44,444 nt of DNA from positions 1 through 44,444 of the forward strand of contig JAJFUE010000090.1 in assembly GCA_021372575.1 (NCBI GenBank), given 5' to 3'. The notes below the pieces were generated by a model that was given only the letters and a program-made list of their open reading frames with translations, was not told where the DNA came from and made no database searches. The stretch comes from a bacterium (lineage in GTDB: Bacteria > Sumerlaeota > Sumerlaeia > MVZB01). Numbering within the stretch: the stretch's first letter is position 1; each line of letters opens with the position of its first letter. A program made the position numbers and the translations under genes. This document shows, in pieces, positions 14,515-23,432 of the stretch.

Positions 14515-15012
14515 ATGGCCGGGTCCACGTCGGAATCGTACAACCGGATCGCCCCCGATGTGCAATTGGGGCGCGACGTCAAGCTGGCGTGCTTCATCAA
14601 CGCCTACGGCTGCCGGATCGGCGACCGGACGAAGGTGGGGGCGTTCGTCGAAATCCAGAAGGGCGCCGAAATCGGGGCCGACTGCAAGATCTCGAGCCAC
14701 ACGTTCATTTGCGAGGGCGTGCACATCGCCGACCGCGTGTTTGTCGGCCACAACGTGACGTTCATCAACGACAAGAGGCCGCGGGCGACGAATCCCGACG
14801 GCTCGATGCAGACCGAAGCGGATTGGAGGGTGGTCGAGACGTGGGTGGAGGAAGGCGCGTCGCTGGGGTCGAGCGTGACGGTGATGTGCGGCGTGCGGAT
14901 CGGCAAGGGTGCGGTGGTCGGGGCGGGAAGCGTGGTGACGAAGAATATTCCGGACGGCGAAATCTGGGTCGGCAACCCGGCTAAATTCCACGAACGGGTG
15001 TATCATCCATGA
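14515..15012 (+). CDS. Hexapeptide-repeat sugar N-acetyltransferase (WlbB/WbpD-like)
   Basis: 165 residues built of left-handed beta-helix hexapeptides from about residue 12 on: VQLGRDVKLACFINAYGCRIGDRTKVGAFVEIQKGAEIGADCKI in short [LIV]G-x4 steps. It then has HNVTFINDKRPRA and GVRIGKGAVVGAGSVVTKNIPDGEIWVGNPA. This layout matches acetyl-CoA-dependent N-acetyltransferases acting on UDP/dTDP-amino sugars, such as WlbB, WbpD and FdtC. The stop overlaps the ATG of the aminotransferase by ATGA; aminotransferase plus N-acetyltransferase is the usual last pair of steps for making an acetamido sugar. GAGGTGA precedes the ATG. Confidence 0.88.
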   Translation: MAGSTSESYNRIAPDVQLGRDVKLACFINAYGCRIGDRTKVGAFVEIQKGAEIGADCKISSHTFICEGVHIADRVFVGHNVTFINDKRPRATNPDGSMQTEADWRVVETWVEEGASLGSSVTVMCGVRIGKGAVVGAGSVVTKNIPDGEIWVGNPAKFHERVYHP

Positions 15013-16133
15013 ATATTCCATTTCTCGATCTCAAGGCGCAGCATCGCGCGATCAAGGACGAAATCCTCCCGCTGTGGGCGGCGATCCTGGAGCAGGGGTC
15101 GTTCATCGGCGGCGAGCACGTCGAAGGGCTGGAGCGCGAATTCGCGGAGGCGTGCGGGGTTCGGTACGCGGTCGCGGTCGGCAGCGGGACCGATGCGCTC
15201 AGGCTGATCTTCATCGCGCTCGGGCTCGGGCCGGGCGACGAAGTCATCACCGTGCCCAACACGTTCATCGCCACGACCGAGGCGATCACGCAGGCCGGCG
15301 GGCGGCCGGTGTTCGTCGATGTGCGGCCGGACACCTACAACATGGACCCGGAGGCGATCGAAGCGGCGATCAGTCCGCGCACGCGCGGGATCGTGCCGGT
15401 ACATCTGTACGGGCAGCCGGCCGACATGGACCCGATCCTGCGCATCGCGGCGCGGCATGGGCTGTGGGTTGTGGAGGACGCCGCGCAGGCGCACCTGGCC
15501 GAATATCGCGGGCGCAAGGCGGGATCGATGGGCACGGCCGCGGCATTCTCGTTTTACCCGGGCAAGAACCTGGGCGCGTGCGGCGAGGCGGGGATGATCA
15601 CGACGGGCGACGCGGAGCTGGCGGCGAAGACACGCATGCTGCGCGATCACGGCCAGGCGCGGAAGTATTACCACGATCTCGAAGGCTACAACGCGCGTTG
15701 CGACGCGCTACAGGCGGCGGCGCTGCGGGTGAAGCTCAAATATTTGCCGGCGTGGACCGAGGCACGGCGGAACCATGCGCAGCTTTATCGCCGGCTGCTC
15801 GGCGACGCGGCCGGCGTGGTGACGCCCGCGATCGGCGCGGGGACGAATCCGGTGTGGCACCTGTTCGTGGTTCAGGTCGATGGGCGCGACGAGGTGATGG
15901 AGGCGATGAACGGCGCGGGGATTCATTGCGGGCTGCATTACCCGATCCCGTTGCACCTGCAAAAAGCGTATGCGGCGATGGAAATCGGCGCCGGCGCATT
16001 CCCGGTCGCCGAAGAGCTGAGCCGGCGCGCGCTGTCGCTCCCGATGTTTCCCGAGCTGACCGATCAGGCGATCTCCGATGTGTGCCGGGGGCTCGAGGGC
16101 GCGGTGCGCATGAACGGGGTAAATGCAAGATAA
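15009..16133 (+). CDS. DegT/DnrJ/EryC1/StrS sugar aminotransferase
   Basis: 374 residues, standard length. It opens MNIPFLDLKAQ, and has the PLP region VVEDAAQAH (Asp157) and the Schiff-base lysine in FSFYPGKNLGACGEAG (Lys186). Further family blocks are VPVHLYGQPADMD, HGLHYPIP-like GLHYPIPLHLQKAY, and the LSLPMFPEL end. These enzymes move an amino group from glutamate to a keto sugar nucleotide. It is coupled to the preceding N-acetyltransferase by an ATGA overlap; together they probably supply a 3- or 4-acetamido sugar to the glycan, though the exact sugar cannot be read. A terminator follows about 57 nt after the stop. Confidence 0.94.
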   Translation: MNIPFLDLKAQHRAIKDEILPLWAAILEQGSFIGGEHVEGLEREFAEACGVRYAVAVGSGTDALRLIFIALGLGPGDEVITVPNTFIATTEAITQAGGRPVFVDVRPDTYNMDPEAIEAAISPRTRGIVPVHLYGQPADMDPILRIAARHGLWVVEDAAQAHLAEYRGRKAGSMGTAAAFSFYPGKNLGACGEAGMITTGDAELAAKTRMLRDHGQARKYYHDLEGYNARCDALQAAALRVKLKYLPAWTEARRNHAQLYRRLLGDAAGVVTPAIGAGTNPVWHLFVVQVDGRDEVMEAMNGAGIHCGLHYPIPLHLQKAYAAMEIGAGAFPVAEELSRRALSLPMFPELTDQAISDVCRGLEGAVRMNGVNAR

Positions 16134-16440
16134 TCAAATGTGGCCAACAATTGCCCGGGATTCTTTTTCACAGTGGAAGAAAAACAGGTGGGCCGGCGGC
16201 GAAAACATGACGCCCGGCCTTCTTTTTTTTGGCCTAAATCATTCAAAACAGGGTGCTTAGCGGTTGGGGTGAGGGGCACAGGAAGCACGGATAAAACGGG
16301 CACATAACGTGCGGAAGAACTCGCCTGAGCGCCTTGCGCGCAAAGTGGAAGAAATATGTCCGGATTTCGAATCCCGCCGCGGGTGGACGGGGCGGAATCG
16401 TTCGATACGGACCGGATTGATGGATCGGGAGGGGGCGGTC
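16134..16440. other. Intergenic: terminator and leader of the giant gene
   Basis: Holds the terminator at 16190-16230. The rest is upstream sequence of the large secreted-protein gene, including its GGAGGGGG ribosome site; no further element recognised. Confidence 0.6.
16190..16230 (+). terminator. Intrinsic terminator of the acetamido-sugar pair
   Basis: GGCCGG and CCGGCC plus an inner GCG/CGC form a bulged stem, followed by TTCTTTTTTTT. Confidence 0.85.
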
Positions 16441-19400
16441 ATGTTATCCATGCAACAATATATTCATTATTGGTCAATAACGATGCTGGTTGTCGCGAGC
16501 GCGGCGGCTCAGCCGCTGGTATCGGACGACTTCAGCACGTCGCGCCTGAACACGGCGTTGTGGACGGTCGTCGATCCGCTCGGCGACGGGTCGTATCGGA
16601 TGACCGGGACGCAGTTGGCGCTGACGGTGCCGGCCGGCGATCATTCAATCACAACGGCCGCAAATCGTTCGCTGCGCGCGATGCAGTCGATTGCCAACGC
16701 GGATTTCACGGCCGAGGTGAAATTCGAGTCGGCGCTCTCATCCAGGCCGAACAAAGTCGTGATCCAGGGCATGCTGGTGCAGCAATCAACGACGCAGTTC
16801 CTGAGATTCGATTTCGAAAGCGACGTGAAATCGACGCGGCTTTACGTCGGCTATTTCAACGGCGCGACGCAGACGACGAAGATTTTGAAGACGCTTTACG
16901 GCAGCCCCACCCAGCCGCTTTACATGAGGGTCCAGCGCAGTGGTTCGACGTGGATCGTCACGCACGGCACCGACGGCGCCACGTGGACGAACGACGGGAG
17001 TTTCAGCCAGGCGATGACCGTTGCGCAGACCGGGCCGTTCGTCTCGAACGAGGGAAGCGGCGCACCGGCGTTCACGGCGATTGTCGATTACTTTTTCAAT
17101 GCCGCATCGCCGATTTCACCGGAGGACACCCACACGCTGGCGATTGTGACGACCGGTTCCGGAAGCGTGACGCCCAGCCCGGAACTGACCAACTATCCGG
17201 CCGCCACCACCGTGACACTTGCCGCCGCGCCCGTCGCTTGTTGGGGATTCGATCACTGGACGCGCGACCTGACCGGCGCGAAGAACCCGGGCAAGGTTTT
17301 CATGGATGACAACAAGACGGTCGAGGCGGTGTTCACGCAGGTGATCTCGAACCTGTCCGCGACGACGACTTCGCGCACGGCGACGATCGCCTGGACAACC
17401 AGTAAAACCGTCACGAGCCGCATCGACTATGGCCTGACGGCGTCCTACGGCTCCGCCGCCAACGACCCCTCGACCGGGACGAGCCATTCGGTGACGCTGT
17501 CCGGCCTGGCCCCCGGCACAACCTACCACTATCGTGTCACATCGACCGATATCAATGGCAATGCCGCCCAATCCGGCGACGGCACGTTCGCGACCGCGCC
17601 CGAATACGCGTTGACGATCAACGTGACCGGGCAGGGGAGCGTGACGCGCGCGCCGGACCAGGAGGGGTATGTCCAGGGCACGAGCGTGACGCTCACGGCG
17701 ACGCCGGCGGCCGGATATCACTTTTCGGGCTGGAGCGGCGCGCTCGGCGGCAGCGTCAACCCGGCGTCGGTGACGATCACGACCGGCACGGTCGTCGGCG
17801 CGCGGTTCGATGAGTTTGTCATCACGCCGGGCGCGGTGAACCTGACGACGAACAGCGCCCAGATTTCATGGACGACGAATTTCCCCTCGACGGGGCGCGT
17901 GGAGTTCGGGCTGACGAGCACGTATGAACTGGGGCAGGCCGGCTCGAACCAGCCGGGGCTTCAGCACACGGTCACGATCACCGGCATCGACACGAGCGTG
18001 ACGCATCACTACCGGATCGTCGCGCATGACGAGGGCGCCGCCGAGACGGCGACAGGCGACCTGACGTTCGTGTTGCAATCGGGCGCGATCGTTTCGGACG
18101 ATTTCAGCCACACGGCGCTCGACCCGGCGGTGTGGGCGTTCATCAACCCGCTCGGCGACGGTAGCTATTCGCTGAACGGAACGCAGTTGCTGATCAGCGT
18201 GCCGGACGGGACGAACCACGATTTGTGGACCGGCGGGATCGACGCGCCGCGTGTGATGCAGGCGGTGGCGGACGCCGATTTCGGCCTTGAAGTGAAGTTT
18301 GAATCACTGCCGGCGAGCCGGTTTCAGATGCAGGGGATTCTTGTTGAGCAGGACGCGACGCATCACCTGCGGTTCGAGTTCTATCACGACGGCACGCGGC
18401 TGTATGCGTATGCCGCTTACATCACCGACGCCAGCGCGGCGAGCCGGATCCAGCTCGCCGTCACGGGGACCAATCCGATGTGGATGCGCATCACGCGGGT
18501 TGGCGACGACTGGTTGATGGAATACTCGGCCGACGGCAGCGCGTGGACGCCGGCGGGCCTGTTCACGCAGGCGTTCACGATGACGGCAATCGGGCCCTAC
18601 GCCGGCAATTATGGCGGGCCGGCGTGGACGACCGTCGTCGATTACTTCTTCAACGAAGACTCACCAATCATTCCCGAGGATGGCGCGGGATTCTCGCTGA
18701 CGACGATTGTTTCGGGCCAGGGCGCGGTCGTACGCGCGCCGAACAAGGCCATCTATGCCGCCGGCGAAACGGTCAGTATCGAGGCCGTCGCCGATCCGTC
18801 GTGGAGGTTCAAGGAATGGACCGACGACACGACCGGCACGCTCAACCCGGCGTCGATCACGATGACGCGGGACTGGATCGTGACGGGGAACTTCGAGCAG
18901 TTCATCATCGATCCGCACGCGAGCGCGATGGAGAACTCGGCCGTGATCAGCTGGACGACGCCCGTCCCGGCCGGCGGCCGCGTCGAATACGGCCTGACGC
19001 AAAGCTACGGCGCAATGGTGGAGAGCGCGGAGCTCTCGACGTCGCATGCGCTGACGATCGCCGGGCTTTCCGGAAACACGCTCTACCATTACCGGATCAC
19101 GTCGGCAGACGCCGCGGGCAACCCGACAAGCAGCGGCGACATGACATTCACGACCGGCGCGCCGTCGAACATCGTCTCCGACGATTTCTTCGGGACGACG
19201 ACCATGCCGGTGTGGACGTTCGTGAATCCAGGCGGCGCCGGCAGCCTGGCGATGACCGGGACGCAGGCGCGGATCACGGTTGCGGCCGGTGCGCACGAGC
19301 TCTGGACGACGGGCATGAACGCGCCGCGCCTCGAGCAGCCCGCCGCCGACACCAATTTCGAAATCGAGGCCGCGTTCGAATCGATCATCGCCGCGGCCTA

Positions 19401-21804
19401 CCAGGAGCAGGGCATCTTCGTCGAAGAGAGCGAAACGCGGTTCATCAGGATCGAGTTCTACCATGACGGGTTCGCGCCGCATTTCATGGTCACGACGATC
19501 CAGAACGGGACCTATAATTTCCAATATGACCAGATCGTCGCATCGGCGATGCCGCAGCGCGTCCGCGTCAAGCGCAGCGGCGACACGTGGACGATGTGGT
19601 ATCAGACCGGAACCTCGGACTGGATCCAGGCCGTCGCGTTCAATTACGCGATGATCGTCACGAAAGTCGGGCCGTATGCCGGCACGTACGGGCCGGCGCA
19701 CACGGTGCTCGTCGATTACTTCTTCAACGCCGATTCGCCGATTACGCCCGAGGACAATGGGCTGTTTGCGTTGGTTGTGAACGTTGCCGGCAACGGGACC
19801 GTGACGAAAAATCCGGATCGCGTCGCGTATGACGCCGGCGACGTCGTGCAGCTGACCGCCGTTCCGAACGACGCATCGGCGGTGTTTAGCGGGTGGTCGG
19901 GCGCGCTGACGGGAAATCAGAACCCGGCGCAGGTCACGATCCAGGGCGACACGGTCGTGACGGCGAATTTCGCGTCGTCCGGCGACACCACCATCGTGAT
20001 GTGGCACGGCGACAGCCAGCAGTTCGGGCAGAACGGCAAGCCGCAGGTGTGGGTCGATCTGCTCGGAACGGTGAACGACGGTGACGGCTTGCAGTCGCTG
20101 ACGGCCTCGCTGAACGGCGGCGCGCAGATGCCGCTGACGATCGGGCCGGACGGGCGGCGGCTGCAGGGCGCGGGCGACTTCGACGTGCAGCTGGCCTATG
20201 ACGATCTTGAGCCGGGCAACAACACGATCGTGTTGCGCGCGGTCGATACCCTGAATCACGTGACGACAAAAACCGTCACGGTGAATTACGTGGACGGCGT
20301 GATTCTTGGCACCGAGCTCGACGTGAACTGGGCGAGCGTGGCCAGGGTGCAGGACGCGTCGCAGGTCGTCGATGGTAGGTGGTCCCTGGCGGCCGCCGGC
20401 GCGAAAAACGACTCGATCGGCTACGATCGGCTCATCGACATTGGCGACATGAACTGGACCGATTACGAGATCACCGTGCCGATCACGGTCCACAGCTGGG
20501 ATCCGGCCGGTGTGGGCGGGATCAACGGCTATCCGGGTGCGGGGTTCATCATCCGGTGGAACGGGCACACGAACGATCCGCCGGTCGCGACGCAGCCGCT
20601 GAGCGGGTGGAACCCGTTCGGCAACTGCGTGTGGTATCGGTGGGACGATACCGGCGGTCATTCCAATACGTTCGAGCTGGGCAACCTCAACGACAACACC
20701 GGTGTCGTGCTGCAATACAACGTCACCTACATTTACAAGGTGCGGGTCGAGACGATCCCGGGCGTCGGTACGCTTTACAGCAAGAAGGTCTGGAAGCAGG
20801 GCGATCTCGAACCGGCGGAATGGACCAAGCAGGCGTATGGCGCCACGGACGTGGCCCACGGCTCGATCCTGTTCATCGCGCATTGGGTGCAGATGACGGT
20901 CGGAAACATCACCGTCCGCCCGACCGACGCGCCGTTCAATTCGATCACGGTCAACGCGCAGACGGACCGGGCGACGATCCGGTGGCAGACGGCCGTGCCG
21001 CGGACGAGCGTCGTGAATTACGGCCTGACGGCGTTGTACGAGCTGGGGAGCGTGAGCGACGACGCGCTCACGACGAGCCACAGCCTGACGATCACCGGGC
21101 TCGCGCCGGGAACGCTTTACCACTACAGGCTGAGCGGCGTGAACGCCGGCGGCTACAACTCGTCGAGCGGCGACATGACGTTCACGACCGCGTCGCCGCA
21201 AACGATCCGGTCGGACAACTTCAACACGACCACGCTCAACACGGCGGTCTGGACGTTCGTCGATCCGGTCGGCGACTCGACGCTGGCGATGACCGGCGCC
21301 GAGGCGCGGATCTCGCTTCCGGCCAAATCGGATCACGACGCGTGGACCTCGGGCAACCGGGCGGCGCGGCTTTTGCAGACTTCGGCCGACACCGATTTCC
21401 AGATCGAGGCGAAGTTCAACTCGAGCCTCGACCTGACGTATCAGTTCCATGGGTTGATCGTGGAGCAGGATGCCTCGCATTACCTGCGGTTCGACGTCGT
21501 GCGCATGGGCGGCACGACGAACGCGTTCAGCTCGTGGCTGAGCGGCTCGAGCGCCTCCAACAAGGTCAACAAGGCGATCGACGGCTCGCCGCCGCTTTAC
21601 CTGAGGGTCACGCGCGCAGGAACGACGTGGGCATATGATTACTCGCACGACGGCTCGACGTGGACGCGGATCGTTAGTTTTACGCAGGCGATGACGGTGA
21701 CGAAGGTCGGCGTGCTGGTCGGCAACGCCGAGGGGACCAGTTCGCCGGCCTTCACGGGAAGGATCGATTACTTCAACAACACGGCATCGCCGGAGCAGAA
21801 CTAG
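16441..21804 (+). CDS. Giant secreted mosaic protein (LamG-like, InlB-type, Fn3)
   Basis: 1787 residues with a signal peptide (ITMLVVASAAAQ, cut near residue 23). Four copies of a roughly 200-residue concanavalin/DUF1349-like module (about 24-230, 548-745, 908-1105, 1587-1787) share SDDFS..LDT..WTFVDPLGDG, FEVEVKFES, QGILVEQD..HLRFEF and DYFFN..SPI.PED. Between them are four InlB B-repeat-like segments (VTGQGSVTRAPD..GWSGAL..NPASVTI; about 231, 389, 747, 1106) and four fibronectin-III-like domains (about 303, 459, 821, 1499). An Ig-like stretch (1180-1288) and a unique 200-residue domain (1289-1498) sit in the middle. The modules suggest binding of carbohydrate outside the cell. There is no C-terminal anchor or sorting motif; the chain stops after module 4. 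GGAGGGGG lies 7 nt before the ATG. A longer in-frame start at 16309 was rejected since it would bury the signal peptide. Confidence 0.88.
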   Translation: MLSMQQYIHYWSITMLVVASAAAQPLVSDDFSTSRLNTALWTVVDPLGDGSYRMTGTQLALTVPAGDHSITTAANRSLRAMQSIANADFTAEVKFESALSSRPNKVVIQGMLVQQSTTQFLRFDFESDVKSTRLYVGYFNGATQTTKILKTLYGSPTQPLYMRVQRSGSTWIVTHGTDGATWTNDGSFSQAMTVAQTGPFVSNEGSGAPAFTAIVDYFFNAASPISPEDTHTLAIVTTGSGSVTPSPELTNYPAATTVTLAAAPVACWGFDHWTRDLTGAKNPGKVFMDDNKTVEAVFTQVISNLSATTTSRTATIAWTTSKTVTSRIDYGLTASYGSAANDPSTGTSHSVTLSGLAPGTTYHYRVTSTDINGNAAQSGDGTFATAPEYALTINVTGQGSVTRAPDQEGYVQGTSVTLTATPAAGYHFSGWSGALGGSVNPASVTITTGTVVGARFDEFVITPGAVNLTTNSAQISWTTNFPSTGRVEFGLTSTYELGQAGSNQPGLQHTVTITGIDTSVTHHYRIVAHDEGAAETATGDLTFVLQSGAIVSDDFSHTALDPAVWAFINPLGDGSYSLNGTQLLISVPDGTNHDLWTGGIDAPRVMQAVADADFGLEVKFESLPASRFQMQGILVEQDATHHLRFEFYHDGTRLYAYAAYITDASAASRIQLAVTGTNPMWMRITRVGDDWLMEYSADGSAWTPAGLFTQAFTMTAIGPYAGNYGGPAWTTVVDYFFNEDSPIIPEDGAGFSLTTIVSGQGAVVRAPNKAIYAAGETVSIEAVADPSWRFKEWTDDTTGTLNPASITMTRDWIVTGNFEQFIIDPHASAMENSAVISWTTPVPAGGRVEYGLTQSYGAMVESAELSTSHALTIAGLSGNTLYHYRITSADAAGNPTSSGDMTFTTGAPSNIVSDDFFGTTTMPVWTFVNPGGAGSLAMTGTQARITVAAGAHELWTTGMNAPRLEQPAADTNFEIEAAFESIIAAAYQEQGIFVEESETRFIRIEFYHDGFAPHFMVTTIQNGTYNFQYDQIVASAMPQRVRVKRSGDTWTMWYQTGTSDWIQAVAFNYAMIVTKVGPYAGTYGPAHTVLVDYFFNADSPITPEDNGLFALVVNVAGNGTVTKNPDRVAYDAGDVVQLTAVPNDASAVFSGWSGALTGNQNPAQVTIQGDTVVTANFASSGDTTIVMWHGDSQQFGQNGKPQVWVDLLGTVNDGDGLQSLTASLNGGAQMPLTIGPDGRRLQGAGDFDVQLAYDDLEPGNNTIVLRAVDTLNHVTTKTVTVNYVDGVILGTELDVNWASVARVQDASQVVDGRWSLAAAGAKNDSIGYDRLIDIGDMNWTDYEITVPITVHSWDPAGVGGINGYPGAGFIIRWNGHTNDPPVATQPLSGWNPFGNCVWYRWDDTGGHSNTFELGNLNDNTGVVLQYNVTYIYKVRVETIPGVGTLYSKKVWKQGDLEPAEWTKQAYGATDVAHGSILFIAHWVQMTVGNITVRPTDAPFNSITVNAQTDRATIRWQTAVPRTSVVNYGLTALYELGSVSDDALTTSHSLTITGLAPGTLYHYRLSGVNAGGYNSSSGDMTFTTASPQTIRSDNFNTTTLNTAVWTFVDPVGDSTLAMTGAEARISLPAKSDHDAWTSGNRAARLLQTSADTDFQIEAKFNSSLDLTYQFHGLIVEQDASHYLRFDVVRMGGTTNAFSSWLSGSSASNKVNKAIDGSPPLYLRVTRAGTTWAYDYSHDGSTWTRIVSFTQAMTVTKVGVLVGNAEGTSSPAFTGRIDYFNNTASPEQN

Positions 21805-21805
21805 G

Positions 21806-21840
21806 GATGAGTGATGAAAGATGAGAGATGAGAGATGAAA
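21806..21840 (+). repeat. Heptamer tract (GATGARA)5 including a start codon
   Basis: GATGAGT, GATGAAA, GATGAGA, GATGAGA, GATGAAA. The last unit supplies the ATG and first Lys codon of the next gene, and the preceding GAGA units are the only candidate ribosome site. Confidence 0.8.
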
Positions 21841-22734
21841 ACGCCGAGGGTAAGCGTTGGGATGCCGGTTTATCAGGGCGAGCGGTATCTGGCCGCGGCG
21901 ATCGAATCGGTGTTGGCCCAGACCTGGCGCGATTTTGAACTGATCATAGCGGACAACGGCTCGGCGGATGGAACGGAAGGAATTGCGCGGCGGTATGCGG
22001 CGGCTGATCCGCGCATCAGATATGAAAGGGCCGACGCCAATTACGGCGCGGCATGGAACTACAACCGGCTGGTCGGGCTCGCGAGGGGTGAGTATTTCAA
22101 GTGGCATGCGCACGATGACCTGATTGCGCCGACATATATCGAGCGGGCGGTCGAGGAGCTGGACCGGGATGCCGGCGTGGCGCTTGTCTATGCGCGCGCG
22201 CGGCTGATCGACGAGGCCGGCCGGCCGATCGGGGACATCGACGACCGGATGCGCCTGATGCAGGCGACGCCGCACGAGAGGTTTGGGCGCTTCCTTGCCA
22301 GCGCCAACATGTGCAACCCGATCGCGGGGCTGATGCGGATCGACGCGTTGCGGCGCACGCGGATGATCGACCGGTTTCGCGGCTCCGATTACGTGTTGCT
22401 TTCGGAGCTGGCGTTGCTCGGCAAGGTGCACGAAATCCCGGAGCCGTTGTTTTTCCGCAGGATGCACAACGAATCGTTCCAACGGGCGAACCCAAATATT
22501 CGCGCCGTGCAGCGCTGGCTCGATCCGTTCCGCCCGGGCGCGGCGTATTTCCCCGGCCTGAGGCTCAATTTCGAGTTTGCGCGCTCGGCGTGGCGGATGG
22601 AGCTTGCGCCGATGGAGAAGCTGGCATGTTTGTGGGCGGCGCGCCAGTGGCCCAAGGCAAGGTTGCGCGACACGCTGGGGCGCTGGAAAGCGAACGTGCG
22701 CGGGATGATGGCCAATCTCCGGACAATCAGGTAG
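21835..22734 (+). CDS. Family 2 glycosyltransferase
   Basis: 299 residues. The GT-A nucleotide-sugar site is clear: VSVGMPVYQGERYLAAAIES, ELIIADNGSADGTEG, then WHAHDDLIAP with the acidic metal site at the DXD position. The C-terminal half (NMCNPIAGLMRIDALR, RRMHNESFQR) fits GT2 enzymes that add sugars to a lipid-linked or growing glycan in the cytoplasm. It follows the giant protein gene by 30 nt and its start lies inside a heptamer repeat tract. The 3' end overlaps the convergent PIG-L gene by 8 nt. Donor and acceptor cannot be inferred. Confidence 0.9.
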   Translation: MKTPRVSVGMPVYQGERYLAAAIESVLAQTWRDFELIIADNGSADGTEGIARRYAAADPRIRYERADANYGAAWNYNRLVGLARGEYFKWHAHDDLIAPTYIERAVEELDRDAGVALVYARARLIDEAGRPIGDIDDRMRLMQATPHERFGRFLASANMCNPIAGLMRIDALRRTRMIDRFRGSDYVLLSELALLGKVHEIPEPLFFRRMHNESFQRANPNIRAVQRWLDPFRPGAAYFPGLRLNFEFARSAWRMELAPMEKLACLWAARQWPKARLRDTLGRWKANVRGMMANLRTIR

Positions 22735-23377
22735 ATCCCAGCATGATTTTGCGGCCGAAGAAGGCTTCGGCGTAGCCGGTCGGGGAATTGCATTCGATGC
22801 CGCGGATGCGCGCCAGGCCGCGAAACGCCACCGGGTCGAACCATTGCTTGCGCGACTGCGTCTCGAAATGCTTCATGAGGTATTCGATTTTCATTTCAAG
22901 GCGATTCTCATCGAGCGGGACGAAAACGTTCGGCGCGCCGAGGTCGCCGTCGTACTTCGCGATTTCGTATTCGAGGACGAGATGGTCGCGCCAGGTGTTC
23001 CACGTCAGTTCCGAGACGGCGCGATGGTCCTGGTGCAGGTCGCGGCCATAGTGCGTGAGGATGAGATCGGGCCGGAACGCCTGCTTGATCTGCTCGAACG
23101 CATCCTTGACGGCCGGCCCGCTGTAGGGGAAGAAGCCGTCGCGGAACTGCCGCAGCTCGATCGTGCGGTCGGCGAAGCGGGCCGTGAACGCCTCGGCGCT
23201 GCGGCGCGCCTCGTCGTGGCGCGGCCCGATGGCCGAGAACACGATCCAGCATATGTGGGCATGCGGGCATTGGTCCGCGAGCGTCAGGATGGTTCCGCCG
23301 CAGCCGATTTCGATGTCGTCGGAGTGGGCCCCGAGGCACAGGATGGATTTAAAGGCGGGGAACGAAAGTTGTTGCAT
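22727..23377 (-). CDS. PIG-L family N-deacetylase
   Basis: 216 residues. The metal-binding motif ILCLGAHSDDIEIGCGGTI (the AHxDDxE block) and the distal HYGRDLHQDHRAVSELTW (HxDH block) are both intact, so an active zinc-dependent deacetylase is expected. Family members remove acetyl groups from N-acetyl sugars linked to lipids or nucleotides; the locus suggests a glycan intermediate as substrate. The start at MQQLSFPAF is chosen because upstream in-frame sequence runs through a dispersed hairpin. It is the last gene of a minus-strand group with the cytidylyltransferase 55 nt upstream. Confidence 0.9.
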   Translation of the reverse strand: MQQLSFPAFKSILCLGAHSDDIEIGCGGTILTLADQCPHAHICWIVFSAIGPRHDEARRSAEAFTARFADRTIELRQFRDGFFPYSGPAVKDAFEQIKQAFRPDLILTHYGRDLHQDHRAVSELTWNTWRDHLVLEYEIAKYDGDLGAPNVFVPLDENRLEMKIEYLMKHFETQSRKQWFDPVAFRGLARIRGIECNSPTGYAEAFFGRKIMLGST

Positions 23378-23399
23378 GACTGCCACGCCCAAATTTGTC

Positions 23400-23417
23400 G
23401 AACCGCTGACGCGGTTC
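23400..23417. repeat. Dispersed hairpin GAACCGC-TGAC-GCGGTTC
   Basis: Differs by one loop base from the copy at 2067-2084. It sits in the 55-nt gap between the cytidylyltransferase stop and the PIG-L start. Confidence 0.75.
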
Positions 23418-23432
23418 CGGGTCCTGGATAAT

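Noticed and set aside
18661-22482. 1273-codon minus-strand open frame opposite the giant protein and glycosyltransferase
   Set aside because: Very Arg/Pro/His-rich with no domains; it mirrors the codon bias of real plus-strand genes that have clear motifs.
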